64,000 bases of DNA from Burkholderiales bacterium (lineage in GTDB: Bacteria; Pseudomonadota; Gammaproteobacteria; Burkholderiales; Casimicrobiaceae): assembly GCA_015075645.1 (NCBI GenBank), contig JABTUF010000001.1, forward strand, positions 496,001 to 560,000, in the 5' to 3' direction. The position numbers were made by a program, and so were the translations under genes. The notes under the pieces are model-generated. The model was not told the origin of the DNA. It was given only the letters and a program-made list of their open reading frames with translations, and searched no databases. Shown piece by piece: positions 20,263 to 28,600 of this stretch (positions are counted from its first letter, which is position 1; each line of letters starts with the position of its first letter).

Positions 20263-20312
20263 TCGCGGAGGGGCGCGGAGCCGGGCACGCTCCCGTCCCG
20301 GGGGAACGCGAT

Positions 20313-20738
20313 CTACCGGATGACGAGGACCGGCACTCGCGCGAGGGCGATCACCTTGGTGGCGACCGAGCCCATCACGAGGTTCGCCATCGCGCCGTGC
20401 CCGCGCGTGCCCACGACGATGAGGTCGCAGCCCGCGGCTTCCGCATGCCGGACGATCTCGTGACCCGGTTCGCCGACGAGCTTCACCGCGTGGAACGCGA
20501 CCTCTCGTCGCGTGAGGAGTTCCTCGGCCGGCGCGAGCGCCGCAGCCGCCTCCTCGGCGTAGTAGCGCTCGACCGCCTCCTTGCCGGCCCAGGCCACGGC
20601 GCGACCGACGGGAATCGGCAGGTGGACGTGGACGAGATCGATCGCCGGCGCGTCGCGGAACCAGGCGAGCCGGGAGATGAACGACTCGATCGCGTCGAGC
20701 GCGTACTTCGAGCCGTCGGTGGTGAGCAGGACCTTCAT
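20313..20738 (-). CDS. universal stress protein (UspA family)
   Basis: 141 aa single Usp domain: MKVLLTTDGSKYALDAIES at the N terminus and the ATP-binding signature GTRGHGAMANLVMGSVATKV near the C terminus, so an ATP-binding member. It lies 43 bp from the stop of the Pat-like gene on the same strand, implying co-transcription with that regulator of acyl-CoA enzymes. Confidence 0.92.
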   Translation of the reverse strand: MKVLLTTDGSKYALDAIESFISRLAWFRDAPAIDLVHVHLPIPVGRAVAWAGKEAVERYYAEEAAAALAPAEELLTRREVAFHAVKLVGEPGHEIVRHAEAAGCDLIVVGTRGHGAMANLVMGSVATKVIALARVPVLVIR

Positions 20739-20781
20739 CGTCGATCCTTCGCGTTTCTCGGGCGTTGCAGAGTCTACCCGA

Positions 20782-23433
20782 TCACTTCGATCGCGCGGCG
20801 GCGCCCGCGAGCGGAAGCGAGACGATCACCTGTTCCGGGTCGTCCGGGTCGTCGGCGACCGAGAATCCGAGCGACGCGGTGAAGCGCAGCATGCCATGGT
20901 TCGCCCGCAGCACCGCGCCTTCGAGCCGCGCGAGGCCGCGCTTGCGCGCGCAGGCGATCAGGTCGGCCATCAGCACGCGCGCGATCCCGCGCCGCTGCCA
21001 GTCGTCCGCGGTGACCACCGCGAACTCGGCGCTCTCGCCGTCGGGATTCGCGATGTAGCGCGCCACGCCGACGAACCGCGACGCGCCCTGCGTCGACGGA
21101 TCGGGCGCGACCGCCACCAGCGCCATCTCGCGGTCGTAGTCCACCTGCGTGAACCGCGCGAGCATCTGCGGGGTCAGCTCGTGCAGCCGGTAGAAGAAGC
21201 GGAAGTAGCGCGACTCCTCCGAGAGACCGGCGACGAAACGGCGTTCGAGCGTGGCGTCCTCCGGCCGGATCGGCCGCACCTCGATCGTCGCGCCGTCGGA
21301 GAGCGTGAGCGTGCGCGCGAGTTCGACCGGGTACGGGTGGATCGCCATGTGCCCGTAGCCCCGCGTCGCCTTGCGCCGCGGATCGACGACGATGCGCGCC
21401 GCCGCGATCGCCGCCGCCCGGGGTCCGGCGAGCACCGGCTCCAGTTCGAGTTCGCGCACGAACGGACAGAAGCACACCAGCGTCGACAGGCCGACCAGGA
21501 GCCGCACCAGCGGCTCCGCATCGGCGGGCACCTCCCGCGCGACGCCCGCACTGAACATGCCGGCCACGAGATCGAGCGCGAGCCGCCGGTTGAGCGGCGG
21601 CAGCGCCAGGGCCTGCACCTGCGGTCCGATGGAGTCGCGATCTCCCGGTCCGAGCACGATCACCGGCCCGAACACCGCGTCGCGGACGACCCGGATGGCG
21701 AGCACCCTGGCCCCGGACACGACCGCCGCCTTGCGCAGCACGATGCCTGCGGATGCGTTCGCCGCCCGCGCGTCCTCGTGCAGCATCGCCCAGGCGCGCG
21801 CGAGCGCGCGGCCGTCGGCGAGCGGCCCGCGTTCGACGGCGGGTTGCGACGCCGGCCGGTCGACCGCGAGCATCACCGGAAAGCCCAGGCGGCGGGCCGC
21901 CGCGCGCGCCTCCGCGAGCGTATCGACCAGCGCGACCCGGGGCGCCGGCAGGTGGAACGCGCCGAGCAGCACCGAGAGTTCGGCGGCGTCGAGCACGCGA
22001 CGCTCGCCGATCGACTCGCGCAGGCGTTCGACCGAGGTGATGTCGGGCGCCTCGGGTTCCGGCTGCGGCGAAGGCACCTCGAGCAGCAGTTCCTGGTGCC
22101 GCCGGTACGACGCCAGGAACGCGAACGCCTCGACCGCGTTCTCGGGCGTGTAGAAGTCGGCCACGCCGCCCGCGTCGAGCGCGTCGTGCGCCTCCGGGCG
22201 CTCGATCGCGCCGAGCCAGGCGCCAAGCACCGGCTTTCCCGAGCCGCGCGCGACCGCGGCGACCGCGCGCGCGGCATCGGTCGGCGAATCGACCGGCCGC
22301 GGGACGTGGAGCGCGACGACCGCGTCGACGTTCGCATCGGCGAGCACCGCGCCGATCGCGCCGGCGAATCGCGCCGGCGGTGCGTCGCCGCGCACGTCGA
22401 CCGGATTCGCCCGCGCGCTCGCCTCCGGCAGGATCGCGTCGAGCGCCTCGACGGTGCGCGGCCCGAGCTTCGCGAGTTCGATGCCGGCGTCGCGCGCGCT
22501 GTCGGCGGCGAGCATCGCGGGTCCGCGGCCGTTCGCGACCACCGCGATGCGGTCGCCGCGCGGGATGCGTCCGGTGCCGAGCAATCGCGCCGCCGCGAAG
22601 AGCTGCGTGTAGGTCCGCACGCGCACGGTCCCGCAGCGCCGCATCGCGGCGTCGAACACCGCGTCGGGATCGGGACCGCGCGGCGGCGCGGATTCCGCGG
22701 AGCGACCCGCCTTCAGCAGCACGACCGGTTTGGTGCGCGCCGCCGAGCGCAGCGCCGAGAGGAACCGGCGGGCGTCGTGCACCTGCTCGACGTAGAGCAG
22801 GATACCGTCGGTGTCGATGTCCTCGACGAGCGCGTCGAGCAGTTCGCCGAAGTCGACGTCGAGCACGCCGCCGACCGACAGCACCGACGAGAACCCGATG
22901 CCGTGCGGCCGCGCGAAGTCCAGCATCGCCGTGCACACCGCGCCCGACTGCGCGACGAGCGCGAGGCGGCCCGGCAGCGCCGCGGCGTCGGAGAGCGTCG
23001 CGTTGAGTCCGAGGCCGGTCCGCACGACACCGAACGCCCCGGGGCCGATGAGGCGAATGTCGTGCCCTTTCGCGAGCGAGGCGACGTCGCGCGACCAGCG
23101 CCGCGCCACGGCGTCGCCGCCGGCCGGCGCGGCGGTCATCAGGATCGCGGCGCGCGCCTTCGCCAGGGCGGCGTCCGCGATCACCCGCGGGACGGCCTCG
23201 CAGGGCACGGCGACCACGACGAGTTCGACAGGCCGCCCGATCGCGGCGAGGTTCGGCCACGCCTTTCGTCCGAGCAGCGTGCGGTGCGCGGGGTTGACCG
23301 CGTGGAACTCGCCGGCGAACTCGCCTTCGAGCAGGTTCTCCATCACGATGCGTCCGAGCGAGCCCGGCCGCTCGGACGCACCGACGAGCGCGACGGACGA
23401 GGGTGCGAGCAGCGGGCGCAGGACGTGGCGCAT
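20782..23433 (-). CDS. Pat-type protein: ADP-forming acyl-CoA synthetase domains fused to GNAT acetyltransferase
   Basis: 883 aa from the ATG at 23433. Order: CoA-binding Rossmann domain (VALVGASERPGSLGR), ligase-CoA domain (VAQSGAVCTAML), ATP-grasp-like region, and a C-terminal GNAT domain (VRPIRPEDATLERRFV; the acetyl-CoA loop WQRRGIARVLMADL). This architecture is that of protein lysine acetyltransferase Pat/YfiQ, which acetylates and inactivates acyl-CoA synthetases. In the synthetase part the segment LNATLSDAA resembles Pat, which lacks synthetase activity. In a genome that activates aromatic acids with CoA ligases, such control would be plausible; that is inference. Confidence 0.88.
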   Translation of the reverse strand: MRHVLRPLLAPSSVALVGASERPGSLGRIVMENLLEGEFAGEFHAVNPAHRTLLGRKAWPNLAAIGRPVELVVVAVPCEAVPRVIADAALAKARAAILMTAAPAGGDAVARRWSRDVASLAKGHDIRLIGPGAFGVVRTGLGLNATLSDAAALPGRLALVAQSGAVCTAMLDFARPHGIGFSSVLSVGGVLDVDFGELLDALVEDIDTDGILLYVEQVHDARRFLSALRSAARTKPVVLLKAGRSAESAPPRGPDPDAVFDAAMRRCGTVRVRTYTQLFAAARLLGTGRIPRGDRIAVVANGRGPAMLAADSARDAGIELAKLGPRTVEALDAILPEASARANPVDVRGDAPPARFAGAIGAVLADANVDAVVALHVPRPVDSPTDAARAVAAVARGSGKPVLGAWLGAIERPEAHDALDAGGVADFYTPENAVEAFAFLASYRRHQELLLEVPSPQPEPEAPDITSVERLRESIGERRVLDAAELSVLLGAFHLPAPRVALVDTLAEARAAARRLGFPVMLAVDRPASQPAVERGPLADGRALARAWAMLHEDARAANASAGIVLRKAAVVSGARVLAIRVVRDAVFGPVIVLGPGDRDSIGPQVQALALPPLNRRLALDLVAGMFSAGVAREVPADAEPLVRLLVGLSTLVCFCPFVRELELEPVLAGPRAAAIAAARIVVDPRRKATRGYGHMAIHPYPVELARTLTLSDGATIEVRPIRPEDATLERRFVAGLSEESRYFRFFYRLHELTPQMLARFTQVDYDREMALVAVAPDPSTQGASRFVGVARYIANPDGESAEFAVVTADDWQRRGIARVLMADLIACARKRGLARLEGAVLRANHGMLRFTASLGFSVADDPDDPEQVIVSLPLAGAAARSK

Positions 23434-23484
23434 CGGTCGGCTCCGGCCGCACCAGTGTAACGGACGCGCGCGCGGCCGATTCGC

Positions 23485-23490
23485 TATACT
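23485..23490 (+). promoter_or_regulatory. candidate -10 box of the tRNA gene
   Basis: TATACT lies 34 bp upstream of the tRNA, in the right orientation and in locally AT-richer sequence. A clear -35 is not visible. Confidence 0.45.
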
Positions 23491-23523
23491 GCCGCCGCGC
23501 CCGACGCAACTGCTTCGCGGCAC

Positions 23524-23597
23524 GGGCCTGTAGCTCAGTCGGTTAGAGCAGACGACTCATAATCGTTTGGTCGCTGGTTCGATCCCAGCCGGGCCCA
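23524..23597 (+). tRNA. tRNA with CAU anticodon, probably tRNA-Ile2 (lysidine type)
   Basis: 74 nt cloverleaf: acceptor GGGCCTG/CGGGCCC, D-arm GCTC...GAGC, anticodon loop CTCATAA, variable TGGTC, T-arm GCTGG TTCGATC CCAGC and discriminator A. The body (AGAGCAG.CGACTCATAATCG.TTGGTCGCTGG) is close to E. coli tRNA-Ile2 as I recall it, and less like elongator tRNA-Met. Ile identity would need conversion of C34 to lysidine by TilS. The encoded 3' tail is CCC, not CCA, so CCA must be added by the nucleotidyltransferase. About 210 bp of non-coding sequence follows with nothing recognised. Confidence 0.85.
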
Positions 23598-23810
23598 CCC
23601 TTCGCCAGCAGGCGATGTCGCGCCGGACCGCGGGAAGCGACAGCGAGGTCACGCCCGTCCGGGACCGCGGCGACTCGCGCCGACGCCGCGCATCGGCGTT
23701 CGATCACGAACGGGGCATCGCGAGGAAACGCCGCTTCGCGGCGTCGTTCTCCCGTCGGACCGCGATCCGCCTTCGGGAGCGCGGGCTCGCCCGGAGTCCG
23801 CGCCTCATCG

Positions 23811-24119
23811 TCACCGGGCCGGTGGCGCGGGGTCGCCGGTCGCGACGCGAGACGATTCGGCCAGCACGTAGCGCAGGCACTCCTCGATTCCAGCCTGCGA
23901 CAACGCCTCTCCCGGCCGCGGCACCAGCGCGAGCACCGTGGCGTCGCCGTCGCGCCGCGTGGCGCAGTCGCCGATCTTCGCGCATTCGCCGGACGGACAC
24001 GACCACCAGCTCGTGCTGCGGCACGCACACACCCGGTCGAAGACGTCCTGCTCGCTGCGCGTCGCGTTCACGACCCTGATCAGGAGTCCGTCGCCCTGCT
24101 TCTCGATGCTGAAGCTCAT
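23811..24119 (-). CDS. small Cys-rich protein of unknown function
   Basis: 102 aa. No signal peptide or membrane segment. Five Cys cluster in the middle (VCACRS, SWWSCPSGECAKIGDC), suggesting a metal site or disulfides, followed by a helical C terminus (GIEECLRYVLAESS). I do not recognise the family. It reads in the same direction as the Bug-receptor gene and starts 65 bp after that gene's stop. Coding bias and the well-placed ATG support a real gene. Confidence 0.6.
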   Translation of the reverse strand: MSFSIEKQGDGLLIRVVNATRSEQDVFDRVCACRSTSWWSCPSGECAKIGDCATRRDGDATVLALVPRPGEALSQAGIEECLRYVLAESSRVATGDPAPPAR

Positions 24120-24184
24120 GACTCCTCCTCCGCGACCGGAGCCGCGTCGATCGTGGCGTCGGTGTCGCGGCCGCGCCGCCCCGA

Positions 24185-25180
24185 TCACTCCGCCTTGATG
24201 TTGGCCGCCGTGACGATCGTCTGGTAGCGGGCCACCTCGCTGTCGATGAACTTCGCGAAATCGGCCGAGTTGCGGTACACCGCCTCGAACCCCTGCGCGG
24301 ACATCCGCTCCTTCCACGCGGACGTGGCGACGATGCGCTGCACCGTGGACTCGAGTTTCTGCCGGATCGGGGCGGGCAGGTTCGCCGGCGCCCACAGCCC
24401 GTACCAGGTGTAGAACTCGAAATCCTTGAATCCGGCTTCGCGCATCGTCGGGACGTCCGGCAGGAGCGGGCTGCGTTCGCGCCCGGTGATCGCGAGGGCG
24501 TGCAGCTTGTTCGCCTTCACGAGCGGCATCGACGTCAGGATCGCGTCCATCTTGGCCGACACCTGCCCCCCCATCAGGTCCGACAGCGCGGGCGCCCCGC
24601 CCTTGTAGAGCGCTATCGGAATGCCCGGCTGCCCGATCTCGTAGAGGAAGTAGGCCGACGCCAGGTGGTCGGCCGCGCCGAAGCCGCCGGTCGCGAACGT
24701 GAACTTCGCCGGATCGGCCTTGACCATCGCCGCGAACTCGCGGGCGCTCGTGGCCTTGACCTGCGGACCCACCACGAACAGCAGCGGTCCCTGCGCCAGC
24801 ATGCCGATCGGGGTGAAGTCCTTGACGGCGTCGTACTTCATGGTCTTCCTGTACAACAACGGGTTGATCGAGTGGATCGACGCGTTGATGTAGAGCGTGT
24901 AGCCGTCGGGCGCGGCGGCGGCGACCTGCGCCGCGCCGATCATGCTCGACGCGCCCGCGCGGTTCTCGACCACGACGTGCTGTCCGAGCTCGGCGGCCAT
25001 CTTCTCGGCGAGGAACCGGCCGACCGCGTCGACCGGACCGCCGGCGGCGTGCGGCACGACGAGGACGATGGGCTTGGTCGGGTAGGCGTCCTGCGCGAGG
25101 CCCGAGCCGCCGAAGGCGGCGAGGCTCGCGCCGATCATGATGCCGCGCAGCAGACGGCGGCGGGTGGTCAGTGCGTCCAT
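24185..25180 (-). CDS. Bug-family periplasmic solute receptor (TctC-like)
   Basis: 331 aa. Export signal with a twin-arginine-like start (TTRRRLLRG, then a hydrophobic stretch) and an AQDAYPTKPI mature N terminus. Family hallmarks: IVLVVPHAAGGPVDAVGR, VVVENRAGASSMIGA and PDGYTLYI. Bug proteins bind carboxylates or other small organics for tripartite tricarboxylate transport, but no tctAB genes are nearby; such orphan receptors are very numerous in Burkholderiales. It lies downstream of a DapA-family gene in the same direction (34 bp), which may act on the ligand. Confidence 0.9.
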   Translation of the reverse strand: MDALTTRRRLLRGIMIGASLAAFGGSGLAQDAYPTKPIVLVVPHAAGGPVDAVGRFLAEKMAAELGQHVVVENRAGASSMIGAAQVAAAAPDGYTLYINASIHSINPLLYRKTMKYDAVKDFTPIGMLAQGPLLFVVGPQVKATSAREFAAMVKADPAKFTFATGGFGAADHLASAYFLYEIGQPGIPIALYKGGAPALSDLMGGQVSAKMDAILTSMPLVKANKLHALAITGRERSPLLPDVPTMREAGFKDFEFYTWYGLWAPANLPAPIRQKLESTVQRIVATSAWKERMSAQGFEAVYRNSADFAKFIDSEVARYQTIVTAANIKAE

Positions 25181-25213
25181 GCGATTCCTTCGATGCGAGG
25201 GTGAGCGGATCGA

Positions 25214-26149
25214 TTACGCGGCCTTGAGCGCGCGCGAACTCCAGCCGTACTTCCGGTCGAGGCCGAGCTCGCGCACGATGCGCAGTCCGTTCTGCAGCGG
25301 CTCGCCCTCGAGCGTCCTCAGCGGTCTGCGCAGGTCCCCGGCCGGCAGGCCGACGGCCCTCATCAGCGATTTGATCGCCACCGGATTGATGGCCGAGTAC
25401 GAGTAGTGGAGCATCGGGAGCATGCGCAGGTATTCCTCCCGGAAGCCGACCGACACCTGCGGGTCGGTCCAGGGCCGCGAGATCCAGCTCATCTCCGCCG
25501 GCGCGATGTTGCCCGTCATGTTCGCGGTGCCGTGGCCACCGAGGCTCATCGTGGGCACCACCAGGCCGAGGTTCGGCGAATCGCAGCACATCACGGACAC
25601 GTCGGGCCGTCCGCGCAGCACCTGCGCCACCTGGCCGACGCGCGTGGTCGACTCCTTGTGCACGACGTAGTTCGGATGCCTGAAGATGCGCAGCAGGCTG
25701 TCCCAGTGCAGGTCGGTCTTCACGCGCGGCGGATTGTTGTAGATGCCGAGCGGCAGGTCGGTCGCGTCGGCCACCTCGAGGAAGTACGCCTCGATGTCGG
25801 CCTCCGAGGCGCAGATGTAGGCCGGCGCCGCCAGGATCGCGCCGTCGGCGCCGTTCCCGCGCGCGAACTTCAGGTACTCGATCGTGGCCGCCGTGCTGTT
25901 GCCGGTGCATCCGTAGAAGAACTGCATCCTGCCGGTCTTCATCCGGGCGGTCTCGACGATGATCTGCTGCCGCTCGGCGGGCGAGAGCATCGACACCTCG
26001 CCGGTCGAGCCCATGATCAGGACCGCGGCCGTGCCGTGGTCCTCCTGGAACCGCAGCAGCGTGCGGAAGCCCTCGAAATCGACGCTGCCGTCCTTGTTGA
26101 ACGGCGTGATCAGCGCGACGAAGGAGCCTGCGATCCTGGTCTTGGGCAT
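25214..26149 (-). CDS. DapA/NanA-family aldolase or dehydratase
   Basis: 311 aa; class I pyruvate-type Schiff-base enzyme of the dihydrodipicolinate synthase family. Seen: FVALITPFNKDGSVDFEG, the pyruvate-carboxylate motif MGSTGEVSMLS, YNNPPRVKTDL and the catalytic lysine region VVHKESTTRVGQ. The genuine dapA of lysine synthesis is usually elsewhere, and pairing with a Bug receptor points to catabolism of an imported sugar acid or keto acid. Substrate not predictable. Confidence 0.85.
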   Translation of the reverse strand: MPKTRIAGSFVALITPFNKDGSVDFEGFRTLLRFQEDHGTAAVLIMGSTGEVSMLSPAERQQIIVETARMKTGRMQFFYGCTGNSTAATIEYLKFARGNGADGAILAAPAYICASEADIEAYFLEVADATDLPLGIYNNPPRVKTDLHWDSLLRIFRHPNYVVHKESTTRVGQVAQVLRGRPDVSVMCCDSPNLGLVVPTMSLGGHGTANMTGNIAPAEMSWISRPWTDPQVSVGFREEYLRMLPMLHYSYSAINPVAIKSLMRAVGLPAGDLRRPLRTLEGEPLQNGLRIVRELGLDRKYGWSSRALKAA

Positions 26150-26317
26150 GGCGGATCTCGACGGGAATGTCAGGGAACCACCCGAGGATAGGAGATCCGG
26201 CGCCGCTTGTCCAAGCCGCCCTCATCCCGATCGCACAGGGGCCGACGAAGTGCGGCGCCAATGTCCTTTGCCTCGTCGGCGTAGGTGAACGGTGACGCGC
26301 CGATGCGACGCAACGGC

Positions 26318-26441
26318 GTCGGCCTGAAGGCCGACCCACGACAGAAGCATCCCGGCGCTCGATGCGCCGCCGCCGGAATCACCGGCGCGACTGTCCTCTG
26401 TCTTCTGACTCCTGTTCCCTGTCGTCGGCCTGAAGTCCGAC
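26318..26441. repeat. REP-like palindromes and dispersed repeat in a 420-bp gene-free stretch
   Basis: Between the DapA-like gene and 26573 no gene is evident. 26318-26335 is the palindrome GTCGGCCTGAAGGCCGAC and 26424-26441 a variant with one changed arm base (GTCGGCCTGAAGTCCGAC). Between them, 26349-26420 is, on the opposite strand, the same dispersed repeat found at 33235-33300: shared core CAGTCGCG.CGG.GATTCC and GGCGGCGCAT..GAGCGCCGGG. The palindrome plus adjoining core therefore form a composite element present at least twice in the window. The upstream part (26150-26317) shows nothing recognisable. Confidence 0.8.
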
Positions 26442-26572
26442 GGATTTCGCGACATGGCGAACCAAACGCGCCAGTCTGCACAGCGAGTCGAGTTGGGTGC
26501 GGGAACGCGCTTCCTTCGCCAGACGCGCTCGTCGCCCGGGCTGGCACGCGCCTTGCAAAAGTCCCGCCGGCC

Positions 26573-28378
26573 ATGCCATCTCCCGTCTTCCTGCTGCTCG
26601 GGGTGCCCGAGAGCGGCACGTACTCGCTCGCCGACGCGCTCGTCCGCTCGGGGGCGGTGCTGGCCGGGCCGCCCGCCGGTGATCCGGCCTCGGTCTCGCA
26701 ACATGCGCTCGCCGCGTGCGGCATGCGGTGGGATTCGCTCGCGCCGATGCCCGCCAAGCTCGCCAAGGCCCCGGGGCTCGACGCCGCCCGGGCGGCGCTC
26801 GACACCTTTCTCGAACACTCGCCGGCGGAATCCCCGCTCGTCGTCGCCGAGCCGCTCGCGACGCGGATCGTCGGCCTGTGGCGCGAACGGCTCGAGGCGG
26901 CGGAGCGCCCCCTGTGCGCGGTCCTCTGGCTCACCCATCCGGGCAGCGCCGCCGCGGCCCTGGCGCGGCGCCGTCAGTTCGCGCCCGAGAAGTCGCTCGC
27001 GCTGTGGCTCGCGCATCTGGTCGAGTTCGAACACGCCACGCGCGGCCTGCCGCGCACGATCGTCACCGAGGAATCGTTCGTCGCCGACCCCGCGGGGGGC
27101 ATGAAGCGCATCGCGCAGGCGACGCGATTTCCGCCCGCCGCCGCAGCCGCGAAGTCCCCCGCCGCCGCGCGCCAGGCGTCGATCGTCGCCCCCCCGCTCG
27201 GCCTGGGCTCCGGGCTCGACACCGCCCTCGACACCGGGTACCGCAAGCTCGCCTCGACGGTGTCGGGCGAACTCAAGCGCGCCGTCGAGGCACTGGCGAC
27301 GACCGCGCGGCCGGCTGCGCAGAGCGCCGTGCCGCCCTGGCTCGCGCAGGAGATCGAAGCCGACCGCCTGCGCATGCAGGCGCTCGCGGACATGGCGGCC
27401 GGCCACGCCGCGCGCGCCGACCGCGCGCAGCGCGACCTCGCCGCCGCGCCGCGCGACGCGCGGGCGTTGGCCGGGCAGGTCGAGTCGTTGCGCGACGAGC
27501 AGGCGCGCGAGCGCGAGGCGCTCACGGCGCAGATCGAACGCCTGCGGAGCGAGCAGACCACGGAGCGCGACGGTCTCACCGCGCAGCTCGAACGCCTGCG
27601 CGGCGAGCAGGCGCAGGAGCGCGACGCCCTCACCGAGGCACTCGCTTCGACGCGCGCCGAACTCGCGCGCATCACCGCGGCGCTGGCCGAAGTTCCCGGC
27701 AACGAAGCGGCGATCCGCGGCGAACTCGGGCAGGCGCAGCGCGAACTCTCCGACGAGCGCTCGTCGATCATGAAACTGACCGAGGCGCTCGAGACCGCCC
27801 GGCGCGACGCCGACGGGCATGCCCATCGCTTCGAGTCCGCCCGCCACCACCTCGAACGGTTCGCCGTCGAGATCGAGGAGGCGCGCGCGGCGCTCGCCGC
27901 CCGCGAGGACTTCTGTGCCCGGCTCGCGTCGGAGGCGGACGCATTGCGCGTGCGCGAGGCGCAGCTCGTCGACGAGCGCGAAGCCCTGCGCCGCGAACGC
28001 GACCAGGCGGCGCGCGCCCTCGATCGCGAGCGCCGCGAACGCGGCCAGTCCGACGAGGAACGGGGAACCGCGCAGCATCGCTCGACCGCCGAGTTCCGCT
28101 CGACGATCGGCACGCTCGAGCACACGCTCGCGGAGCGCGATTCGCACATCGCCGCGCTGTCCGCCGAGGCCGACCGCATGGCCGACGCCATCACCGAGGC
28201 CGCGGTGCGCATCGGCGGCCTCGAGGAGCAGCTCGAACTGCGCACCGCCGAACTCGCGGCGCTGCAGGCGAAGCACGACGCGCTCGCCGAGTCGCTGCGC
28301 GCGCTCCAGAGCAAGTCGCTCGTGCGCGCCGCCCGCTGGCTCGGCGGCGAGCGCGCCGCGAACTCGGGCGGGGGATGA
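26573..28378 (+). CDS. sulfotransferase-like protein with long coiled-coil C terminus
   Basis: 601 aa from the ATG at 26573; the open frame upstream runs through repeats and is not coding. Residues 1 to about 200 resemble a PAPS-dependent sulfotransferase or P-loop module: FLLLGVPESGTYSLADAL at the N terminus (the 5'-PSB-like loop) and LWLTHPGSAAAALARRRQF. From about residue 270 to 570 it is a long heptad-rich coiled coil (repeats of AQIERLRSEQ / AQLERLRGEQ). Proteins of this shape occur near polysaccharide and lipopolysaccharide genes, but no such genes adjoin it here. Catalytic activity is unproven. Confidence 0.65.
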   Translation: MPSPVFLLLGVPESGTYSLADALVRSGAVLAGPPAGDPASVSQHALAACGMRWDSLAPMPAKLAKAPGLDAARAALDTFLEHSPAESPLVVAEPLATRIVGLWRERLEAAERPLCAVLWLTHPGSAAAALARRRQFAPEKSLALWLAHLVEFEHATRGLPRTIVTEESFVADPAGGMKRIAQATRFPPAAAAAKSPAAARQASIVAPPLGLGSGLDTALDTGYRKLASTVSGELKRAVEALATTARPAAQSAVPPWLAQEIEADRLRMQALADMAAGHAARADRAQRDLAAAPRDARALAGQVESLRDEQAREREALTAQIERLRSEQTTERDGLTAQLERLRGEQAQERDALTEALASTRAELARITAALAEVPGNEAAIRGELGQAQRELSDERSSIMKLTEALETARRDADGHAHRFESARHHLERFAVEIEEARAALAAREDFCARLASEADALRVREAQLVDEREALRRERDQAARALDRERRERGQSDEERGTAQHRSTAEFRSTIGTLEHTLAERDSHIAALSAEADRMADAITEAAVRIGGLEEQLELRTAELAALQAKHDALAESLRALQSKSLVRAARWLGGERAANSGGG

Positions 28379-28600
28379 TCAGGGTGCGTTGACCGGACCC
28401 CGCTTCACGCCTGCCGCCACGAGGATCCTCTCCAGCAGGCAGAAGCGCGTGAAGCCGCTCTGCAGCAGGTTCAGCCCGACGAACGCGGTGAACCACAGCC
28501 AGGCGCTGTCGTGGAAGAACGGGCTCGCCGGCACGCCGAGCGCGAGCGAGACTAGGACGAAGACACCGGCGAAGATCCGGACGAGGCGTTCGGTGGTCAT
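28379..28600 (-). CDS. DUF2892 small membrane protein (distal copy)
   Basis: 73 aa with two hydrophobic helices (IFAGVFVLVSLALGV and WLWFTAFVGLNLLQSGF) followed by TRFCLLERILVAAGV. The FTRFC motif is typical of DUF2892 proteins, including the YgaP membrane part. Its start overlaps the RND pump stop (ATGA), so it is translated with the pump. A second DUF2892 gene opens the same operon at 33086. Confidence 0.85.
   Translation of the reverse strand: MTTERLVRIFAGVFVLVSLALGVPASPFFHDSAWLWFTAFVGLNLLQSGFTRFCLLERILVAAGVKRGPVNAP

Noticed and set aside
23524..23597. Elongator tRNA-Met from the CAT anticodon
   Set aside because: The stem and loop sequences fit bacterial tRNA-Ile2 better than elongator tRNA-Met. 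Kept as a lower-probability alternative.
26285..26572. N-terminal extension of the sulfotransferase-like protein
   Set aside because: The frame happens to be open, but it crosses REP palindromes and the dispersed repeat and has no domain; the ATG at 26573 starts the conserved module.
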